Assembly: GCA_036787955.1 (NCBI GenBank) | Contig: DAIQOI010000012.1 | Coordinates: 1 to 64,000 of the forward strand | Direction of reading: 5' to 3' | Length of the DNA stretch: 64,000 bases | Source of the DNA: UBA2336 sp036787955 | GTDB taxonomy: Bacteria; Bacteroidota; Bacteroidia; Cytophagales; Cyclobacteriaceae | Shown here: positions 26,082-33,759 of the stretch, piece by piece | Position numbering within the stretch: position 1 is the first letter of the stretch | Layout of the letters: each line of letters begins with the position of its first letter | Program-made: the position numbers and the translations under genes | The notes under the pieces: model-generated | What the model saw: the letters and a program-made list of their open reading frames with translations, nothing else | Told to the model about the DNA's origin: nothing | The model's database searches: none

Positions 26082-27094
26082 TGAAAATTCTTGTTACAGG
26101 AGGAGCGGGCTATATCGGGGCACACTCTGTTGTCGAACTCATATCGGCAGGTTACGATCCGGTAGTGGTGGATAACCTGAGTGCCAGCGATTTAACTCTT
26201 ATCCAGGGTATCGAAAAAATTACCGGCAAGCAGGTGGTATTTTATCAGGGCGATTGCCGTGACCGGCTGTTTCTGAGCGATGTCTTTGCCAAAGAAAATA
26301 TCTCGGCTGTTATACACTTTGCTGCCCTGAAGTCGGTTGGCGAATCGGTTGAGAAGCCGCTTGAATATTACGATAACAACGTGGGTTCGCTGCTTGTCTT
26401 GCTGGACGCGATACGCAGGCACCGTGTTACCGACTTCATTTTCTCTTCATCCTGTACAGTTTATGGACAGCCTGATAGTATTCCGGTAACCGAAGAAACA
26501 CCTTTCAAAAAGGCCGAGTCGCCTTATGGAGCGACCAAGCAGATGTGCGAGCGCATACTGGAAGATGTGGCGAAAACAGGTCTGCGTGTGATTTCACTAA
26601 GGTATTTTAACCCCATCGGGGCGCATCCCTCCGCGTATATCGGAGAATTGCCCAGGGGCGTGCCCAATAACCTGGTGCCTTTTGTTACGCAGACGGCTGC
26701 AGGCCTGCGCCAGGAACTGGTGGTCTTCGGCAACGATTACAACACGCCCGATGGTTCCTGTATCCGGGATTTTATTCATGTAGTAGATGTGGCTGGCGCA
26801 CATGTAGATGCTTTGAGGTATCTTCAACAGAAAAGTGAGCCGGTGCTTTATGAAGCATTCAACCTCGGCATAGGTAAGGGCATGTCGGTGCTGGAGATTG
26901 TCAGCCTGTTTGAGCGGGTTACCGGTGTGAGTCTGCGCTATCGCATCGGATCCCGCAGGTTGGGTGATGTGGAGAAAATTTATGCCGATCCTTCGCGCAT
27001 TATGAACCAACTGAACTGGAAGCCGAAGTTCACCATTGAACAGGCACTGCTGCACGCCTGGCAGTGGCAGAAGAAACTTTCGGGTTTATCCTGA
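26081..27094 (+). CDS. galE: UDP-glucose 4-epimerase
   Basis: Interconverts UDP-glucose and UDP-galactose (or the N-acetyl forms). The 337-residue protein shows GGAGYIGAHSV (7-17), DNLSAS, FAALKSVGESVEKP, SSSCTVYG with the catalytic YxxxK (YGATK, about 149-153), and LRYFNPIGAHPS, all typical of GalE. It overlaps the dehydrogenase by one base and ends 5 bp before the aminotransferase start. In this setting it probably supplies galactose-configured precursors for the same polysaccharide. Confidence 0.94.
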   Translation: MKILVTGGAGYIGAHSVVELISAGYDPVVVDNLSASDLTLIQGIEKITGKQVVFYQGDCRDRLFLSDVFAKENISAVIHFAALKSVGESVEKPLEYYDNNVGSLLVLLDAIRRHRVTDFIFSSSCTVYGQPDSIPVTEETPFKKAESPYGATKQMCERILEDVAKTGLRVISLRYFNPIGAHPSAYIGELPRGVPNNLVPFVTQTAAGLRQELVVFGNDYNTPDGSCIRDFIHVVDVAGAHVDALRYLQQKSEPVLYEAFNLGIGKGMSVLEIVSLFERVTGVSLRYRIGSRRLGDVEKIYADPSRIMNQLNWKPKFTIEQALLHAWQWQKKLSGLS

Positions 27095-27099
27095 CAACC

Positions 27100-28209
27100 A
27101 TGATACCGTACTTCGACTTAACACGTCAGCTCAATTCCTGGCCCGAACTGAAAGACACTGTGCTGCGCGTGATGGATAGGGGCCGCTTTGTGAGCGGAGA
27201 AGAAGTGCAGCAGTTTGAGGAAAATTTTGCGCGCAAGCTGGGTATTGACCACTGCATTGGCACGGCCAATGGCACCGATGCCCTTTACCTGATTCTTAAA
27301 GCGCTGCAACTGCCTGCCGGGTCGGAAGTGATTACCCCGGCCTGGAGCTGCATGCCTACAGCCGAAACCATTACACTGGCCGGTTATACCCCGGTTTTCT
27401 GCGATGTAGATGAGCAATACATGGTAATTACCCCGGAACGGGTGAAACAAAAAATCACCTCGCGCACGCGTGCTGTTCTGGCGGTTCATTTGTATGGCCA
27501 GGCTGCTCCGGTACACGAGCTAAAACAACTCTGTGACGCCCTGAGCATCCATCTTGTTGAAGACTGCGCACAGGCGCATCTGTCGTTGGAAAACGGCAGG
27601 CCGGTTGGGACCTTTGGTATTGCTGCGGCCTTCAGCTTTTATCCCACCAAAAACCTGGGGGCTCTGGGTGATGCCGGATGCGTGGTTACCGCCAGCAAAG
27701 AACTGGCCGATCGTATCCGCATGCTGGCAAATCATGGCTCACCACCACCGGCACAATATGATTATCAAACAGAGGGCATCAACAGCCGCCTCGATGCCTT
27801 GCAGGCAGCGGTACTCAACCTTAAACTTCATCGCCTGAACGAATTCAATAACAAAAGGCGCAACATAGCTGCGCACTATGCGAGGGCGCTGTCCGGCATA
27901 GGCGGGCTTGGTTTGCCCGAAGAGCGACCGGAGTCTTTTCATACGTATCACATCTATTGCATCCGCAGCCGCCACCGCAATGAATTGCGGAAATATCTCG
28001 GCCTGAACGGCATTGAAACCCACATCCATTACCCGGTTGCGCTGCCACTAACTCCTGCCTTTGCGCACCGGGGTTTCAACGAAACCCACTTTCCCGTGGC
28101 TGCCCGCCTGGCCAAAGAAGTGTTGTCCTTGCCCGTATTTCCCGAATTAACAGACGATGAGGCAACACGCGTAGCAACGCATGTGGCTTCCTTTTTCAAA
28201 AAAGAATAA
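27100..28209 (+). CDS. DegT/DnrJ/EryC1-type sugar aminotransferase
   Basis: A 369-residue PLP enzyme that transfers an amino group, usually from glutamate, to a keto sugar nucleotide. It has GTANGTDALYL (cofactor phosphate region), the EDCAQAH Asp that pairs with the pyridine N, and the Schiff-base Lys in FYPTKNLGALGDAG (about 185). The start is MIPYFDL at 27100, 5 bp after galE; an earlier in-frame ATG at 27064 lies inside galE. The DegT enzyme with the dehydrogenase and epimerases suggests a polysaccharide containing an amino sugar. Confidence 0.92.
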   Translation: MIPYFDLTRQLNSWPELKDTVLRVMDRGRFVSGEEVQQFEENFARKLGIDHCIGTANGTDALYLILKALQLPAGSEVITPAWSCMPTAETITLAGYTPVFCDVDEQYMVITPERVKQKITSRTRAVLAVHLYGQAAPVHELKQLCDALSIHLVEDCAQAHLSLENGRPVGTFGIAAAFSFYPTKNLGALGDAGCVVTASKELADRIRMLANHGSPPPAQYDYQTEGINSRLDALQAAVLNLKLHRLNEFNNKRRNIAAHYARALSGIGGLGLPEERPESFHTYHIYCIRSRHRNELRKYLGLNGIETHIHYPVALPLTPAFAHRGFNETHFPVAARLAKEVLSLPVFPELTDDEATRVATHVASFFKKE

Positions 28210-28223
28210 GGCTAAAAATTATT

Positions 28224-28231
28224 TAGATTTG
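28224..28231 (+). promoter_or_regulatory. Bacteroidota -7 promoter element before the WecA-like gene
   Basis: TAGATTTG is an exact TAnnTTTG match, 19 nt before ATG 28251. It suggests an internal promoter for the transferase in addition to read-through from the sugar genes. Confidence 0.5.
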
Positions 28232-28250
28232 GCCCTAAAGACCCTTCTCC

Positions 28251-29297
28251 ATGGCTACGATTGTTGCCGCGGCACTTACTGCTTTTGCGCTGGCGTTTTT
28301 AATTATTCCGGTAATCATCAGGTATTCGCACGAGAAAAACCTGATGGACATACCAGGGCGCAGAAAGGTTCATAAAAAACTCACTCCATCTCTTGGAGGC
28401 ATAGCCATCTTTCTGGGTTTCGGTGTTGCTTCGTTTGTCTGGATTGAACCCGGCCTGTGGTCAGAGATGCGTTACCTGCTCGTTGCCCAGGCTGTGGTCT
28501 TTTTCATAGGCGTACGCGATGATTTGGTGCCCCTGCCCCCTGCCTCCAAACTGGTGGGCCAGATCATCGCATCCGCTATCCTCATCGTTTTTATGGATCT
28601 CAGACTACGCTCGTTTCAGGGCATCTTTGGCATATATGAACTTCCCCTATGGTTCAGCTATGCATTCACCTTGTTTACCATTATTGTTATCACCAACTCA
28701 TTTAACCTCATTGACGGCCTGGACGGCCTGGCTGGATTGCTGGCCGTTATTTCGCTTTCGTTTTTAGGTGCCTGGTTTTTTCTTGTCGGTGATAAGCCTT
28801 TTGCAGCCCTGGCTTTTGCAATGACTGGTGCGGTGATAGGGTTTTTGTATTTTAACTGGGAACCATCAAAAATTTTTATGGGCGACACAGGTGCATTGGT
28901 CATTGGTATCACGCTGTCCATCTTTGTCATCCGGTTTATTGATATGCATACTGCCATGCCTGCCGAACACCCGTTGCGGTTTGCTTCCGCTCCTTCAGCC
29001 GCTATTGGGGTAATTATGATACCGCTGGCCGATACACTCAGGGTCTTTGTGATTCGCCTCTTGCGGGGGCAGTCGCCTTTTGCGGCCGATAAAAGCCATA
29101 TTCACCACAGCCTGATGCGACTGGGCCTGTCGCACAGCAGGGCTTCACTGTTATTGGGCTTTATTCAACTTGTTTTTATCCTGCTCAGCCTCGGCCTTCG
29201 CAATCATACCAACACCGTTGTTCTTCCGGTGCTTATTGTTCCGGCAGTCATACTCAGCCTGGTGCTGGACGGGTTGTTGAGAAGAAAAGTGGCTTAA
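28251..29297 (+). CDS. WecA/MraY-family undecaprenyl-phosphate sugar-1-phosphate transferase
   Basis: Inner-membrane enzyme that starts a lipid-linked glycan by moving N-acetylhexosamine-1-phosphate (commonly GlcNAc-1-P) to undecaprenyl phosphate. The 348-residue protein has about 10-11 helices, the early DDLVPLPP aspartate pair, NSFNLIDGLDGLAG (catalytic Asp region), MGDTGAL and the cytoplasmic HIHHSLMRLGLSH, which separates WecA-like enzymes from MraY. It likely begins assembly of the glycan whose sugars are made by the four preceding genes. Confidence 0.93.
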   Translation: MATIVAAALTAFALAFLIIPVIIRYSHEKNLMDIPGRRKVHKKLTPSLGGIAIFLGFGVASFVWIEPGLWSEMRYLLVAQAVVFFIGVRDDLVPLPPASKLVGQIIASAILIVFMDLRLRSFQGIFGIYELPLWFSYAFTLFTIIVITNSFNLIDGLDGLAGLLAVISLSFLGAWFFLVGDKPFAALAFAMTGAVIGFLYFNWEPSKIFMGDTGALVIGITLSIFVIRFIDMHTAMPAEHPLRFASAPSAAIGVIMIPLADTLRVFVIRLLRGQSPFAADKSHIHHSLMRLGLSHSRASLLLGFIQLVFILLSLGLRNHTNTVVLPVLIVPAVILSLVLDGLLRRKVA

Positions 29298-29309
29298 ACG
29301 GGAATGTTG

Positions 29310-29317
29310 TACTTTTG
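29310..29317 (+). promoter_or_regulatory. Bacteroidota -7 promoter element before pheS
   Basis: TACTTTTG is an exact TAnnTTTG match. The first in-frame ATG (29318) directly abuts it and would lie upstream of the expected start site, so it decides the pheS start in favour of ATG 29333. Confidence 0.55.
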
Positions 29318-29332
29318 ATGCTTAAACAGAAC

Positions 29333-30364
29333 ATGGAAGAACGCATTGCACAGATACTTGACGAAGTAAGAAATTTTTCAGGCGAGGCAGAACCGTTCAG
29401 GCTGAAGTACCTGAGCCGCAAAGGGGTTTTAAGCGAACTGTTCGAAGAGCTGAAACACATGCCTGCCGAAAAGAAAAAAGAAACAGGCAGACAGCTCAAC
29501 ATCCTGAAACAAACAGCCGAACAACGCCTCAGGGAACTATTAACTCAAAACCAAACGCCCGCCACAACTGCCGAAGTACCTGATTTAACCCTGCCGCCCG
29601 TAAGGAACAAAACCGGTAATCTGCACCCGCTTACACTTACGCGGCTGCGTATCATAGAAATCTTTGAACGACTGGGTTTTTCGGTGGCCGATGGACCAGA
29701 AATTGAAGACGACTGGCATAATTTTACTGCGCTGAACTTTCCGGAAAATCATCCGGCCCGCGAAATGCAGGATACTTTCTTCATCGAAAAAGGTCACGAT
29801 GAGCAGGGCCGCAACCGCGATATTTTGTTACGCACGCATACCTCCAACGTGCAGATACGCCTGCTCGAGGAAAAGAAACCACCTGTACGTGCCATTATGC
29901 CGGGGCGCGTATATCGCAATGAGGCTATATCGGCCCGCGCACACTGCTTTTTTCACCAGGTTGAAGGATTATACATTGATTACAATGTAGGCTTTGCCGA
30001 TCTGAAACAAACCTTATATCATTTTGCTAAAGAAATGTTCGGGCCCGACACACACATCCGGCTACGCCCTTCTTTTTTCCCCTTTACCGAGCCCAGCGCA
30101 GAAATTGATATTTCGTGCCTCATTTGCAAAGGAAAAGGTTGTGCTGTGTGCAAACACACCGGCTGGGTTGAAATAGCCGGGGCAGGCATGGTACATCCAA
30201 ATGTGCTGCGCAACTGCGGTGTTGACCCGGAAGAGTTTACCGGCTTTGCATTCGGTATGGGCATCGAACGCGTTACCATGCTGAAATACCGCATTGGCGA
30301 TTTGCGGTTGTTCTCCGAAAACGATGTGCGTTTTCTTCGGCAGTTCCACACCGTAATTGCTTGA
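29333..30364 (+). CDS. pheS: Phenylalanine--tRNA ligase alpha subunit
   Basis: Catalytic alpha chain of the (alpha-beta)2 enzyme that charges tRNA-Phe. The 343-residue protein has an N-terminal coiled-coil arm (about 1-85), class II motif 2 near LLRTHTSNVQIR and GRVYRNEAISARAHC, and motif 3 FGMGIERVTMLKYRI. The Ala/Gly-type Phe pocket residues lie in FAFGMG. The beta subunit gene pheT is not adjacent; Bacteroidota commonly separate the two. The promoter box at 29310-29317 supports this start over ATG 29318. The next gene starts 3 bp after the stop. Confidence 0.96.
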   Translation: MEERIAQILDEVRNFSGEAEPFRLKYLSRKGVLSELFEELKHMPAEKKKETGRQLNILKQTAEQRLRELLTQNQTPATTAEVPDLTLPPVRNKTGNLHPLTLTRLRIIEIFERLGFSVADGPEIEDDWHNFTALNFPENHPAREMQDTFFIEKGHDEQGRNRDILLRTHTSNVQIRLLEEKKPPVRAIMPGRVYRNEAISARAHCFFHQVEGLYIDYNVGFADLKQTLYHFAKEMFGPDTHIRLRPSFFPFTEPSAEIDISCLICKGKGCAVCKHTGWVEIAGAGMVHPNVLRNCGVDPEEFTGFAFGMGIERVTMLKYRIGDLRLFSENDVRFLRQFHTVIA

Positions 30365-30367
30365 AAT

Positions 30368-31225
30368 ATGACCGGGATTAAATACATCGGTATTGCAGGA
30401 GCCGGCACCATGGGCCGCGGTATTGCTCAGGTTTTCGCTCAGGCAGGATTTGAAGTGACCGTATATGACGTAATCCCTGCACTGGCCGTGCAAGCCAAAC
30501 AGGAAATAGAAAAGACCTTGCAGGTGCTGGTTGATAAGAAAAAAATTACCGAACAGGAAAAAACAGAATCGCTGGGCCGCATCAAGCCGGTAGCACGTGT
30601 AGAAGAACTGAAAGGCGATTTAATAATTGAAGCGATTGCAGAAGTGGTGGACACAAAGCGCGAATTGATCCGGAAGCTGGAAGACAGTCAGCCTGCTGAG
30701 ATCCTTATTGTTACCAATACCTCCTCGCTTTCCGTAACCGAATTGTCGGCCGGCATGCGCTATCCGCAGCGCTTTGCCGGTCTGCATTTCTTCAATCCGG
30801 CCCCTGTCATGAAGCTGGTGGAGGTGGTGCAAGGCGGGCTCACCGCTGCCGAAACGGTGCACCAGCTTGTTGCGCTGGTAAAAAGGGTTGGCAAGTACCC
30901 GGTGCTGACACACGATTCACCAGGTTTTATCGTTAACCGGGTGGCGCGTCCTTACTACACCGAAGCGCTGAAGCTGCTGGAAGAGCAGGTGGCAAACGTG
31001 CAGACCATTGATAAACTGATGCGTGCGACTGGTTTTAAGATGGGGCCGTTTGAACTGATGGATTTAATCGGAAACGATGTGAACTATGCGGTTACAAAGT
31101 CCGTGTACGAAGCATTTTCGGGTGAACCCCGCTTCCGGCCAAGCCGTATTCAGGAACATAAAGTAAAAGCCGGCCATTTGGGAAGAAAAAGCGGAAAGGG
31201 TTTTTATGATTACGATAAAAAATAA
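30368..31225 (+). CDS. 3-hydroxybutyryl-CoA dehydrogenase
   Basis: NAD(P)-dependent oxidation of 3-hydroxyacyl-CoA (or reduction of acetoacetyl-CoA), in short-chain fatty-acid metabolism. The 285-residue protein has GAGTMGRGIAQ (about 9-19), catalytic His in GLHFFNPAPVM (about 139), a Glu in VEVV after it, and PGFIVNRV which starts the C-terminal dimerisation domain. It is the single-domain form without a hydratase fusion. It follows pheS at 3 bp, a linkage with no obvious metabolic logic, and its 3' end overlaps a small lipoprotein gene by 20 bp. Confidence 0.93.
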   Translation: MTGIKYIGIAGAGTMGRGIAQVFAQAGFEVTVYDVIPALAVQAKQEIEKTLQVLVDKKKITEQEKTESLGRIKPVARVEELKGDLIIEAIAEVVDTKRELIRKLEDSQPAEILIVTNTSSLSVTELSAGMRYPQRFAGLHFFNPAPVMKLVEVVQGGLTAAETVHQLVALVKRVGKYPVLTHDSPGFIVNRVARPYYTEALKLLEEQVANVQTIDKLMRATGFKMGPFELMDLIGNDVNYAVTKSVYEAFSGEPRFRPSRIQEHKVKAGHLGRKSGKGFYDYDKK

Positions 31226-31661
31226 TGGTGCACTCATACTGCTCACAGGGTGTTGCCTCTTCTTGCATACCTGTTCGACCGAACCGATTGATGACCCGAT
31301 ACCAACAGCCACCTTTGCCGACATCTACCTGAATCTGATGTTGCCTGAAAACGCGGTGTTGCAGCAAACGGGCAATTACCGGTATATCAATGGCGGGGTG
31401 CGCGGATTGATTGTTTACCGCGCAAGTGCTTCGCAGTTTCGCGTATTTGAGCGCAATTGTTCGTATCAGCCTAATACAGCCTGCGCCACGGTAGAGGTTC
31501 ATGCTTCAGGGCTATACATGCACGATGTGTGCTGCGGGTCGCAGTTCAGCTTTAGCGGCCAGCCATCAGGCGGACCAGCCTGGCGGCCCCTTCGGCAGTA
31601 TCAGGCTATCTTGAATGGCAACGAACTGGTTATTACCGATGAAATAATCACGGGAAACTAA
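31206..31661 (+). CDS. Rieske-fold-like lipoprotein lacking the cluster ligands
   Basis: A 151-residue lipoprotein (signal ending FLHTC). The second half reads like a Rieske domain: ERNCSY in the place of C-x-H, HDVCCGSQF in the place of C-x2-H-G-S-x-F, and GPAWRPLRQY as the usual proline loop and closing strand. At the four ligand positions I find C, Y, D and C, so only one fits and a 2Fe-2S cluster is unlikely. It is therefore a structural relative with another use. The gene begins inside the end of the dehydrogenase and shares a base with the next lipoprotein gene. Confidence 0.65.
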   Translation: MITIKNNGALILLTGCCLFLHTCSTEPIDDPIPTATFADIYLNLMLPENAVLQQTGNYRYINGGVRGLIVYRASASQFRVFERNCSYQPNTACATVEVHASGLYMHDVCCGSQFSFSGQPSGGPAWRPLRQYQAILNGNELVITDEIITGN

Positions 31662-32044
31662 TGTATTTAAACATACCTTTCCTACCTGTTGTACTGTTGT
31701 TGTCATTAGGCTGTTTGCAGAGCAATCAGATCAGAACTTCCATGGACCAGGAAAATAAAAATATGGAAGTGTTACGTAAGCTATATAAAGAATACCGTAA
31801 AGGGCAGATATCAGCGTGTATTCTCCACAACAAACCGGTATTTACAGCTACGCTCAGTGCTGTGGATGCCCCGGTACATATCTTTGATTCAGCCGGAGCG
31901 AAGATTGGAACATGCAACTATGCCTGGGGCCGGTACGATGCCATGTGCCGGGAACTGAAAAACTGTGAGGTGGTTTTCCGGGTTAAGGATAACATCTGGC
32001 ACATGCCTGCAGTAGATAAATACGGTCTTGCCGGTAAAGATTAA
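31661..32044 (+). CDS. Small lipoprotein of unknown function
   Basis: A 127-residue protein with a lipobox (LLSLGC, Cys18). The mature part has a short helical stretch (about 30-47) followed by beta-rich sequence, with HIFDSAGAKIGTCNY, MCRELKNCEVVFRV and a closing IWHMPAVDKYGL. The ends recall a family of small Bacteroidota lipoproteins, but I cannot name it with confidence. Its start overlaps the stop of the Rieske-like gene (TAATG) and its end overlaps the convergent ftsY by 4 bp. Confidence 0.65.
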   Translation: MYLNIPFLPVVLLLSLGCLQSNQIRTSMDQENKNMEVLRKLYKEYRKGQISACILHNKPVFTATLSAVDAPVHIFDSAGAKIGTCNYAWGRYDAMCRELKNCEVVFRVKDNIWHMPAVDKYGLAGKD

Positions 32045-32985
32045 GTCGCTGAGGTGAAGAGCGACTCTACGAACGTTTGCGCATCGAACGCCTGAAGGTC
32101 TTCGGGTTGCTCGCCCACGCCAATATATTTTACCGGAATGCGAAATTCATCGCATATACCGATTACCACACCGCCCTTTGCTGTGCCGTCCAGCTTGGTA
32201 ATGGCCAGGGCATTTACTTCAGTAGCTTTGGTAAACTCGCGGGCCTGGTGGAGGGCATTCTGCCCGGTACTGCCATCGAGTACCAGCAATACCTCGTGCG
32301 GTGCTGTTGGCAAAACCTTCTGAACAGAACGTTTGATCTTCGACAATTCATTCATCAGGTTCACCTTTGTATGCAACCTTCCGGCTGTGTCGATAATTAC
32401 CACATCTGTGCGTTGTTTGATTCCTTCCTGCACGGCATCGAACGCCACAGCCGAGGGGTCGGTATGCATGCCGCGGCTTACTACCGGCACATCAAGCCGC
32501 TTTCCCCATAAGGTCAGCTGATCGACTGCTGCGGCCCGGAAGGTATCGCCTGCACCCAACAGTACGCTGTAACCCTGCCCTTTAAAATTGGCCGCCAGCT
32601 TGCCGATGGTGGTAGTCTTTCCCACACCATTTACGCCAACTACCAGTATTACATAGGGACGCGTTTCGGCAGGTATCCGAAAGGGTTCAGATGCGGGCTT
32701 TTGCGATGAGAGCAGGGCAGCAATTTCTTCTTTCAGCATCTGGTTCAGTTCGGCCGTGCTCAGGTATTTGTCGCGGGCTACCCGTTGCTGAAGTTTTTCA
32801 ATGATTTTAAGCGTGGTGTTAATGCCTACATCAGCCGAAATCAAAGCCTCTTCCACATTGTCCAGCGTCTCATCATCCACCGAAGATTTTCCGGCAATAG
32901 CTTTGCCCAGGCGTTGCAGCAGTGAGTCGCTGGTCTTCTGCAACCCCTTTTTCAGTCGTTCTTTTCCGAAAATCGAGAAAGCCAT
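32041..32985 (-). CDS. ftsY: Signal recognition particle receptor FtsY
   Basis: GTPase that docks SRP-ribosome complexes at the inner membrane for co-translational insertion. The 314-residue protein has a short N-terminal region without an acidic A domain, the four-helix N domain, and the G domain with GVNGVGKTTTIGKLA (G1), DTFRAAA (G2), DTAGRLH (G3), TKLDGTAKGG (G4 and closing loop) and a final IPVKYIGVGEQPEDL. The start is ATG 32985 (MAFSIFGKE); an in-frame ATG at 33006 would fall in the hairpin region. It is the last gene of the rpmB-rpmG-DUF4295-ftsY cluster. Confidence 0.95.
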   Translation of the reverse strand: MAFSIFGKERLKKGLQKTSDSLLQRLGKAIAGKSSVDDETLDNVEEALISADVGINTTLKIIEKLQQRVARDKYLSTAELNQMLKEEIAALLSSQKPASEPFRIPAETRPYVILVVGVNGVGKTTTIGKLAANFKGQGYSVLLGAGDTFRAAAVDQLTLWGKRLDVPVVSRGMHTDPSAVAFDAVQEGIKQRTDVVIIDTAGRLHTKVNLMNELSKIKRSVQKVLPTAPHEVLLVLDGSTGQNALHQAREFTKATEVNALAITKLDGTAKGGVVIGICDEFRIPVKYIGVGEQPEDLQAFDAQTFVESLFTSAT

Positions 32986-32996
32986 GCGCGTGATTT

Positions 32997-33035
32997 TAAA
33001 AAACAAACCCCCGATCCGCTGGGAATGGGGGTTTG
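32997..33035 (-). terminator. Rho-independent terminator-like hairpin between the DUF4295 gene and ftsY
   Basis: CAAACCCCC (33004-33012) pairs with GGGGGTTTG (33027-33035), 9 bp with a 14-nt loop. On the minus strand it is followed by a run of T (complement of the A run at 32997-33003). It stands directly ahead of the ftsY start, so it should attenuate read-through from the ribosomal-protein genes. Confidence 0.7.
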
Positions 33036-33057
33036 CTCATATCAGGTTGTTGAATGC

Positions 33058-33213
33058 TTATTTTTTTGCAAGCGTTTCCTTAACGGCTTCTATCGGAACA
33101 ATTTCTTCCTTAAAGGTATAGGCACCGGTTTTTTCCGAGCGCACCGCGCGGATTACCTTAGCAAAGTTCTTGCCTTCACCTTTTTTAAGCGTAGCAACTA
33201 CTTTCTTAGCCAT
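33058..33213 (-). CDS. DUF4295 family protein
   Basis: A 51-residue basic protein (MAKKVVATLKKGEGKNF..., ending VKETLAKK) encoded right after rpmG. It matches the DUF4295 family, which is confined to Bacteroidota and sits in this place next to L33 and L28. Its size, charge and neighbours suggest a ribosome-associated protein, but the role is not known from sequence. It starts 2 bp beyond the rpmG stop and ends ahead of the terminator hairpin. Confidence 0.85.
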   Translation of the reverse strand: MAKKVVATLKKGEGKNFAKVIRAVRSEKTGAYTFKEEIVPIEAVKETLAKK

Positions 33214-33215
33214 GG

Positions 33216-33398
33216 TTACTTAATTTCTTTGTGGATGGTATATTTCTTCAAAATAGGGTTGTATTTGCGAAGCTCCAGGCGCTCCGTAGTGTTTTTGCGG
33301 TTTTTGGTGGTAATGTAGCGGCTCATACCCGGCATGCCCGAGGCCTTGTGCTCGGTGCACTCCAGAATTACCTGTACGCGGTTTCCTTTCTTTGCCAT
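33216..33398 (-). CDS. rpmG: 50S ribosomal protein L33
   Basis: A 60-residue large-subunit protein. The conserved block RVQVILECTEHK and RYITTKNRKNTTERLELRK-type core (here split: YITTKNRKNT, then TERLELRKYNP) is clear, closing with HKEIK. It lacks the two CxxC zinc pairs of the C+ form, having a single Cys, so it is the zinc-free type. Lies 13 bp after rpmB. Confidence 0.95.
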   Translation of the reverse strand: MAKKGNRVQVILECTEHKASGMPGMSRYITTKNRKNTTERLELRKYNPILKKYTIHKEIK

Positions 33399-33411
33399 AA
33401 CAGCTTTCTGT

Positions 33412-33651
33412 TTATAGGGTCAACGTTCCTTTTTCACGGGCTTCTTTCAGCACCGCCGAAATTCCGTATTTGTTAATGGTTTTAATGGCCCTGGTCGAAA
33501 CCTTCAGGGTAATCCACCGGTTCTCTTCCGGCAGGAAAAAGCGCTTTTTCTGAAGATTGGGGTAAAATCTGCGTTTGGTTTTGTTGTTGGCGTGCGACAC
33601 GTTGTTGCCCACCTGCGGGCGCTTTCCGGTAATCTGACAAACTCGGGCCAT
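33412..33651 (-). CDS. rpmB: 50S ribosomal protein L28
   Basis: A 79-residue large-subunit protein beginning MARVCQITGKRP and carrying NVSHANNKTKRRFYPNLQ and the closing VSTRAIKTINKYG, all conserved in L28. The start is ATG 33651; the in-frame sequence further up (to 33681) does not resemble the family. It is the first gene of the minus-strand translation cluster and faces the T9SS-cargo gene's 3' end. Confidence 0.96.
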   Translation of the reverse strand: MARVCQITGKRPQVGNNVSHANNKTKRRFYPNLQKKRFFLPEENRWITLKVSTRAIKTINKYGISAVLKEAREKGTLTL

Positions 33652-33759
33652 AAAACCTTGTTTTTTGTAAAAGGACTGCAAATATCGGTAAACCTGCCCT
33701 ACATATCCAAACCTGACTTAAAATTTGCCTTTTGCACAATCGGGCTGGCTGTCAGGAAC

